Below are positions 59,738 to 64,000 of a stretch of DNA of 64,000 bases, piece after piece. How positions within the stretch are numbered: the first letter of the stretch is position 1; each line of letters starts with the position of its first letter. A program made the position numbers and the translations under genes. This DNA comes from RGVT01 sp037129475 (GTDB lineage: Bacteria > Planctomycetota > Planctomycetia > Pirellulales > UBA1268): positions 13,230 to 77,229 of the forward strand of contig JBAXUY010000004.1 of assembly GCA_037129475.1 (NCBI GenBank). The letters run 5' to 3'. Below the pieces are notes generated by a model. It was not told the origin of the DNA. It searched no databases and saw only the letters and a list, made by a program, of their open reading frames with translations.

Positions 59738-59866
59738 TAGCGACTGAAGGTGCTCAAAGGGGGATCCGACTGGAGAGGTACACTATTTCGAGCATCAGTT
59801 AGGCGCCGTAGCGGGCATCAATTTCATTCTGCGAGAACTGTTGCGCTCGCGAATGGAGAACGAGAC

Positions 59867-60220
59867 ATGAAACACACGCCGATTTATCTCGAGCGCCTTC
59901 TCCGCACGGACGGCTCCATGCCTGAGGAACGTCAAGACGTTTTCGCCCTGCTCATGCTCGGTCTTTTTGATTCGCTTGAAAGCGGCGTTTTGAGCCCCGC
60001 CGATGCAGTGGCAATCTGCTTTCATGCCGAGAATTGCCGGTTTGTCGGCGGCACCCTGAAGTCTGTCGATGCCGATGAGGTGATGGAACGCGGGACGCAA
60101 CTGGCAGACCTGTTCGACGCACTCACCCCCGAAGAGGCGAAGCAAGAGTGCGCGGCAGAGGTCGCCGCCATGCGGACTTGCTGCCTGGCAATGCTGGGCC
60201 ACGGGCGCCTGGTGGCATAA
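59867..60220 (+). CDS. Small soluble protein, unknown function
   Basis: A 117-residue helical protein. ATG 59867 has GGAGA 8 bp upstream; the in-frame region before it is not protein-like. Sequence features are a leucine-rich N-terminal helix (DVFALLMLGLFDSLESGVLS) and three cysteines near the C terminus (ECAAEVAAMRTCCLAML). No family recognised. It lies 37 bp before hicB and may be co-transcribed with the HicBA pair. Confidence 0.65.
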   Translation: MKHTPIYLERLLRTDGSMPEERQDVFALLMLGLFDSLESGVLSPADAVAICFHAENCRFVGGTLKSVDADEVMERGTQLADLFDALTPEEAKQECAAEVAAMRTCCLAMLGHGRLVA

Positions 60221-60257
60221 TTTGGAATGAACGCTGAAAATCCGAAGCGAGGCTCAC

Positions 60258-60473
60258 ATGAGATTCACTGTTGTTCTTGAGCGCGAAGAAGACGGCGGCT
60301 TTGTCGCATCAGTGCCCGCCCTGCCTGGGTGCGTCAGCCAGGGAGATACTCGGGACGAGGCAATGAGACACATTCGCGAGGCCGTTGAAGTCTATGTCGA
60401 GGATTGCCGGGAATCCGGCGAATCAATTCCGTCAGAAAGTGGGCGCGAATTCATCGACATCGAAGCGGCTTGA
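60258..60473 (+). CDS. hicB: HicB-family antitoxin
   Basis: A 71-residue protein with the partial RNase-H-like fold of HicB: FTVVLEREEDGGFVASVPAL, PGCVSQGDTRDEAMRHIREA. The order hicB-hicA is reversed compared with classical hicAB but common. A GAGG site precedes the ATG. The gap to hicA is 2 bp. It should neutralise the toxin and autoregulate. Confidence 0.93.
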   Translation: MRFTVVLEREEDGGFVASVPALPGCVSQGDTRDEAMRHIREAVEVYVEDCRESGESIPSESGREFIDIEAA

Positions 60474-60475
60474 CC

Positions 60476-60718
60476 GTGGCTGAGCGACCCAAACTGCCAA
60501 CGGATCTTTCCGGGCGAAATGTCCGATCGGCACTGGAGAGACTCGGCTTCACGGTGAAACGTCAAAAAGGAAGCCATATGGTCATGACGCGCATGGATCC
60601 TCCTTGCCGTGTCGTCGTACCCGATCACAAGGTCGTCCGGATCGGCACGCTGCGAAAGATCATTTCGCAGTCGGGGATTACGGTCGATGATTTCCTCGAG
60701 GCCGTCGACGGCACGTGA
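60476..60718 (+). CDS. hicA: HicA-family toxin (mRNA interferase)
   Basis: An 80-residue protein starting at GTG 60476, 2 bp after hicB. It has the double-stranded-RNA-binding-like fold pattern SGRNVRSALERLGFTVKRQK, the catalytic-type histidine in GSHMVM, and the C-terminal GTLRKIISQSGITVDDFL. Family members cleave mRNA. The in-frame extension before the GTG lies within hicB. Confidence 0.92.
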   Translation: MAERPKLPTDLSGRNVRSALERLGFTVKRQKGSHMVMTRMDPPCRVVVPDHKVVRIGTLRKIISQSGITVDDFLEAVDGT

Positions 60719-61081
60719 TGACTACCGACATTATTCGCGACCTCGTGCTGCCCACAATCCAACAAGCCCGGAGCGGAAGCGACGGGATTGGCCGTGAAAA
60801 ACGCACATTTGCCAGAAATTTGACTTTCCGGCGGGCCGGAGCAGAATGAGGAAGGTGTCGAGGCTGGCGTGCGGACACGTCGCCCGAGCGGGTTTTCAGG
60901 AAACGCTACTGACCGAGCGAACATCTCGACGGCTCTCGCCTGGCGGCGAATCGGCTGACGGTGTTTCGGCAGAGCGGATTTTCCTTCTCTTTTCCCCCGC
61001 CCTTCCCTCCAGACACGTCGCCTGATCGCAGGCTTGTGAGCGCAGTCGCGACCGTTCGCCCGGCTTGCGGGGAACAGGAAC
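60719..61081. other. 363-bp intergenic region
   Basis: No supported gene and no copy of the palindromic repeats. It must contain the promoter of the PEP-CTERM cyclophilin; nothing specific stands out. A - strand frame across it has no protein-like character. Confidence 0.5.
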
Positions 61082-61819
61082 ATGCGACACGACGCGCGGA
61101 CGATGCGGGGCGGGATTGGAGGCACTTGGAGTGCGTGGTTGGCAGGGGCCACGCTCGCCCTGCTCTGCCTCGTGGCGGCAACGCCCGCGAGTGCAAATCC
61201 AGTCGTGAGATTCACGATCAGCGGCGCGTCGTTCGACGTGTTGCTCTATGAAGACACAGCCCCGAATACCGTGGCCAACTTTCTCCGCTACGTGGACGCG
61301 GGGGAATATGTGGGCACCGTGATCCACCGCAGCATCCCGGGCTTCATCTGGCAGGGGGGCGGATTCGACCTTGCCGGGAATCCCACGCAGGCGGTGCCGA
61401 TCTCCACGTTTGCCCCGATCGCGAATGAATTCGGGGCCTCGAACGTCCGCGGCACGATCGCGATGGCGAAAGTCGATGGCGATCCGAACAGTGCGACGAG
61501 CCAGTGGTTTTTCAACCTCGTCGACAACTCGGCGAATCTCAACAACCAGAACGGCGGCTTCACCGTGTTTGGCGAGGTGGTGGGCACCGGCATGAATGTC
61601 GTGGATGCGGTCGCCACCCTGCCGACTGGCGATTTCTCAGCGGATCTGGGCCCGTATGGCGGCAACTTCACGAATACGCCGTACTACGTGCCCGAAGGCG
61701 GCGGGCCGACGGCCCTCGTCGTACAGGACATCTCGGTCGTCGCCGTGCCCGAGCCCACGACGCTCGCCCTCGCGCTCACGGGCCTCTTCGGCCTCGCCGT
61801 CCTCCGCCGCCGCATGTAG
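61082..61819 (+). CDS. PEP-CTERM-anchored cyclophilin-type peptidyl-prolyl isomerase
   Basis: A 245-residue exported protein. A signal segment (WLAGATLALLCLVAATPASA) is followed by a cyclophilin domain (FDVLLYEDTAPNTVANFLRY, HRSIPGFIWQGGGF, then SQWFFNLVDNSANL and GFTVFGEVVGTG). It ends with the sorting signal VPEP, hydrophobic helix and RRRM. Key cyclophilin residues Arg (HRSIPGF), Phe and Gln (WQGGGF) are present. ATG 61103 is an alternative start. TAG 61817-61819 comes from the next repeat. It probably folds exported proteins at the cell surface. Confidence 0.92.
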   Translation: MRHDARTMRGGIGGTWSAWLAGATLALLCLVAATPASANPVVRFTISGASFDVLLYEDTAPNTVANFLRYVDAGEYVGTVIHRSIPGFIWQGGGFDLAGNPTQAVPISTFAPIANEFGASNVRGTIAMAKVDGDPNSATSQWFFNLVDNSANLNNQNGGFTVFGEVVGTGMNVVDAVATLPTGDFSADLGPYGGNFTNTPYYVPEGGGPTALVVQDISVVAVPEPTTLALALTGLFGLAVLRRRM

Positions 61820-61972
61820 CGACAGAGCTCCAGCTCTGTCGATCCGACGCGTAGGGACGGAGCTCCAGCTCTGTCCGTTCGACGCGTAGGGACGGAGCTC
61901 CAGCTCTGTCCGTTCGACAGGCCTGGAGGCCTGTCGCTACGTGATCCGACAGGCCTGGAGGCCTGTCGCTAC
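61816..61972. repeat. Palindromic repeat cluster (three family B forward, two family A inverted)
   Basis: Mixed orientations meeting head to head around 61917. The first TAG is the stop of the cyclophilin gene. Confidence 0.9.
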
Positions 61973-62062
61973 GTCAGTCGGCGGCAACCGGGACGGTCGC
62001 CCCACGGAGCGGATGCTTGCCCGACGCGATGCCTCGCGCTGCGTCGCCTGTGGCCGAAATCG

Positions 62063-62314
62063 ATGACAACGCGATCTCAGAATGAACGCCGATTTACCCA
62101 CTGGCAGCCTCTGCCCAACAACGGGCGCCTGTATTGGATCGATGTATCTGGAAAAGGAGGCTGGCGTGCCAGATACTTGAAACAAGTCGATTCGAACGAA
62201 CGCACCGTATGCTTTTGGCAGGAAATTTTTGATGACAAAGGCAGACTCGTTGAAATCCATCGGAAGTATCCTGAAGACTTGGGCCATGAACGGCTGAACA
62301 AAGGTGAGTCATGA
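62063..62314 (+). CDS. Small protein, unknown function, first of a coupled pair
   Basis: An 83-residue protein: TRSQNERRFTHWQPLPNNGR, a central KGGWRARYLKQVDSNERT and C-terminal LVEIHRKYPEDLGHERL. The C-terminal pattern (beta strand, IHxKYPxDxGH) resembles sequences found at the ends of polymorphic toxins and short accessory proteins, but no named domain is certain. ATGA overlap with the next gene shows the pair is translated together. Confidence 0.68.
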   Translation: MTTRSQNERRFTHWQPLPNNGRLYWIDVSGKGGWRARYLKQVDSNERTVCFWQEIFDDKGRLVEIHRKYPEDLGHERLNKGES

Positions 62315-62568
62315 TCACTCGTGAGACTGTCGCAAGCAAAATTGCTGCCTGGCTTCGGCACGATCTCGCCCTCGACGAACTTGTCAACTGGGCCGAGTCA
62401 TGCCTCGCGTACGAAGACTTCGCCGAGACAGAAATCGAAATCCTGGCTCCTGTCCTGGCCCGGCTCGGTGCGGCAGATGTGCGGAATTTCGGCCTGACGT
62501 GGGAAGACTGCGAGCAGCTTCTGAATCGCCTCGGCTACGTGGCGCACGTCGAGATCAGCGCAGCCTGA
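62311..62568 (+). CDS. Small acidic protein, second of a coupled pair
   Basis: An 85-residue all-helical acidic protein (ALDELVNWAESCLAYEDFAE, LTWEDCEQLLNRLGY). Size, acidity and coupling to a basic partner are what is expected of an immunity or antitoxin protein. That role is inferred from context only. Confidence 0.65.
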   Translation: MITRETVASKIAAWLRHDLALDELVNWAESCLAYEDFAETEIEILAPVLARLGAADVRNFGLTWEDCEQLLNRLGYVAHVEISAA

Positions 62569-62575
62569 TACGGAT

Positions 62576-62644
62576 CGACAGAGCTCTGGCTCTGTCGATC
62601 CGACCGGCGTACGTGATCTGACAGGCCTGGAGGCCTGTCGCTAC
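62576..62644 (-). repeat. Palindromic repeats (one family B variant, one family A inverted)
   Basis: A B-type copy with a GAGCTCTGGCTC centre and one inverted A copy ending CTAC, 12 bp before the ATG of the propeller gene. Confidence 0.82.
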
Positions 62645-62656
62645 ACTGGCGGCATC

Positions 62657-63886
62657 ATGACCAGTCGCCTTTTCTTTGTCGCTACTGCCCTGGCTGCTCT
62701 CGGGGCGGCGCCGGTGGAGTGGCCGCGGTGGCGTGGGCATCAAGGGAATGGCCAGGGGGGCGACGTCTCGCTGCCTCGCGACTGGGCCGCTGTCGACTGG
62801 GCGTGGCAGGCCACGCTCCCCGGCAGCGGGCACGGCTCGCCCGTGGTGTCGCACGGCGGTGTGTATACCGCGTCGGCCGACGAGGCGGCCGGGAAGCGGT
62901 TTCTCACCTGCCACGACGCGGCCACCGGCGCCTTGCGGTGGCAGCGCGAGTTTGCCGGGCTGATCGAGCCGCATCACGCGCAGAACAGCTCGGCCTCGAG
63001 CACCGTGGCCGCGAACGACGACGGTGTGGTGTGGCTCTGGGCGACGACCGACAACCTGCGCGTGGAGGCGATCTCGCACACCGGCGAACCGCGCTGGCAC
63101 GTGGAGCTCGGGCCGTGCGCCTGCGAACACGGCTTCGGGGCGTCGCCCACGGTGTGGCGCGATCTCGTGATCGTGCCTATGGATCAGGATGGCCCGAGCG
63201 CGATCGTGGCGCTCGATGCGAAAACTGGCCGCGAACGCTGGCGGGTCGCGCGCAAGAGCGCGAAGGCTTCGTACTCCACGCCGCTCGTGATCGAATCGGA
63301 GACAACGCCCCAGCTCGTGGTGACCAGCCAAGCCCAGGGCTTCACCGGGCTCGACCCAGCCACCGGCCGAGTGCTCTGGGAAACCCACTGCTTTCCACGC
63401 CGCACGGTGGCTTCGCCGATCCTCGCCGGAAGCCGCGTGATCTGCACCTGCGGCGAAGGCGCCGGCGACAACACGCTCGTGGCGCTCACACCGCCCGCAG
63501 CGCTACCGGCCGAGGGCGCGGCACCGCTTGCACCTGATCCCGACTACACGCTCGACCGGAGCGTGGCCCCGTATGTGCCTACGCCCGTGTGCTCGGGCGA
63601 GCGGCTCTACCTTTGGGGCGATCGGGGCGTGGTGACCTGCGCGAAGACCGCGACGGGTGAAACGCTCTGGCGCGGCCGCGTGGGCGGGAATTTTTCGGCG
63701 TCGCCGATCGTGGCGGGCGGGGCCGTGATCAACGTGTCGGCTGAAGGCGAGGTGGTGGCGATTGCCGACGGCGACGCCTTCGAGGTGCGCGGCCGCACGC
63801 CGCTCGGCGAAACCTGCCGGGCCACGCCCGCCGCAGCAGGCGGCAAGATCTACTTTCGCACGGCGACGCGATTGTTCGCGATGTAG
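62657..63886 (+). CDS. Secreted PQQ-like beta-propeller protein (BamB-like)
   Basis: A 409-residue exported protein with an N-terminal hydrophobic signal (RLFFVATALAALGAAP), then WPRWRGHQGNGQG, which opens many planctomycete PQQ-like propellers. Repeated blades carry the tryptophan-docking pattern (LTCHDAATGALRWQREF, VALDAKTGRERWRVAR, TGLDPATGRVLWETH, TCAKTATGETLWRGR). It likely has a scaffolding or ligand-binding role at the envelope; no enzymatic PQQ-binding residues are evident. The TAG stop is supplied by the repeat at the window end. Confidence 0.9.
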   Translation: MTSRLFFVATALAALGAAPVEWPRWRGHQGNGQGGDVSLPRDWAAVDWAWQATLPGSGHGSPVVSHGGVYTASADEAAGKRFLTCHDAATGALRWQREFAGLIEPHHAQNSSASSTVAANDDGVVWLWATTDNLRVEAISHTGEPRWHVELGPCACEHGFGASPTVWRDLVIVPMDQDGPSAIVALDAKTGRERWRVARKSAKASYSTPLVIESETTPQLVVTSQAQGFTGLDPATGRVLWETHCFPRRTVASPILAGSRVICTCGEGAGDNTLVALTPPAALPAEGAAPLAPDPDYTLDRSVAPYVPTPVCSGERLYLWGDRGVVTCAKTATGETLWRGRVGGNFSASPIVAGGAVINVSAEGEVVAIADGDAFEVRGRTPLGETCRATPAAAGGKIYFRTATRLFAM

Positions 63887-64000
63887 CGACAGGCCTCCAG
63901 GCCTGTCGAATCGACAGAGCTGGAGCTCCGTCGCTACACCGTGCGATCGACAGAGCTGGAGCTCCGTCGCTACACCGTGCGATCGACAGAGCTGGAGCTC
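63883..64000. repeat. Palindromic repeat cluster, continues past the window
   Basis: One forward A copy (its TAG is the propeller stop), then inverted B copies ending CTAC, separated by ACCGTGCGAT. Confidence 0.9.

Noticed and set aside
18995..61819. An exosortase to accompany the PEP-CTERM proteins
   Set aside because: No polytopic protein with the exosortase Cys/Arg/His pattern was seen; the membrane proteins present are Wzy_C, Wzm, acyltransferase-3 and transferase types.

Overview
The window looks like a chromosomal segment of a high-GC planctomycete, probably Pirellulales-like. The clade is an inference. It rests on two PEP-CTERM proteins, Pro/Ala-rich high-GC coding, secreted TPR and PQQ-propeller proteins, and a dense family of short intergenic palindromes whose chance translations read as STGLEACRY-like strings. 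No rRNA, tRNA, CRISPR array or complete transposase was recognised.

Layout. (1) 1-5.1 kb: an ABC-2 ATPase/permease pair, a secreted TPR protein and two small secreted proteins, separated by palindromic repeat clusters. (2) 5.2-14.7 kb: start of a surface-glycan locus. A Wza-like export lipoprotein is divergent from a NusG-like antiterminator. The antiterminator leads a translationally coupled run: nucleotide-sugar 4,6-dehydratase, DegT aminotransferase, WecA/MraY-type transferase, small PglC-type sugar transferase, acyl carrier protein, AMP-forming ligase and short-chain reductase. (3) 14.8-18.8 kb: an accessory patch with a frameshifted RelE/YafQ toxin and its antitoxin, a relic of a second reductase gene, three nucleotidyltransferase/HEPN-type genes and a Fic protein flanked by a direct repeat. 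(4) 19-21.1 kb: a PEP-CTERM trypsin-like protease with an autotransporter-type repeat. (5) 21.4-54.9 kb: a long glycan locus on the + strand. It encodes a PglD-like acyltransferase, a nucleotide-sugar dehydrogenase, Wzm/Wzt-type export ABC proteins, two Wzy/ligase-like membrane proteins, about ten glycosyltransferases (mostly GT4, one GT8, one GT-D-like), four methyltransferases, a carbamoyltransferase, a GMC-type oxidoreductase, an aldo/keto reductase, an acyltransferase-3 and a large secreted hydrolase-like protein. (6) 55-59.6 kb: two asparagine-synthase-like amidotransferases on the - strand with a small membrane protein between them. (7) 59.8-64 kb: HicBA, a PEP-CTERM cyclophilin, an uncharacterised gene pair and a PQQ beta-propeller protein.

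The genes appear to cooperate in making, decorating (methyl, carbamoyl, acyl, amide) and exporting a complex extracellular polysaccharide. An antiterminator at one edge probably keeps transcription going through the long operon. The most unusual features are: palindromic repeats that supply the TAG stop codon of nine genes and are absent from 18,999-57,590; an ACP/ligase/reductase cassette next to an amino-sugar pathway; and the duplicated HEPN-gene tail bracketing the Fic gene.
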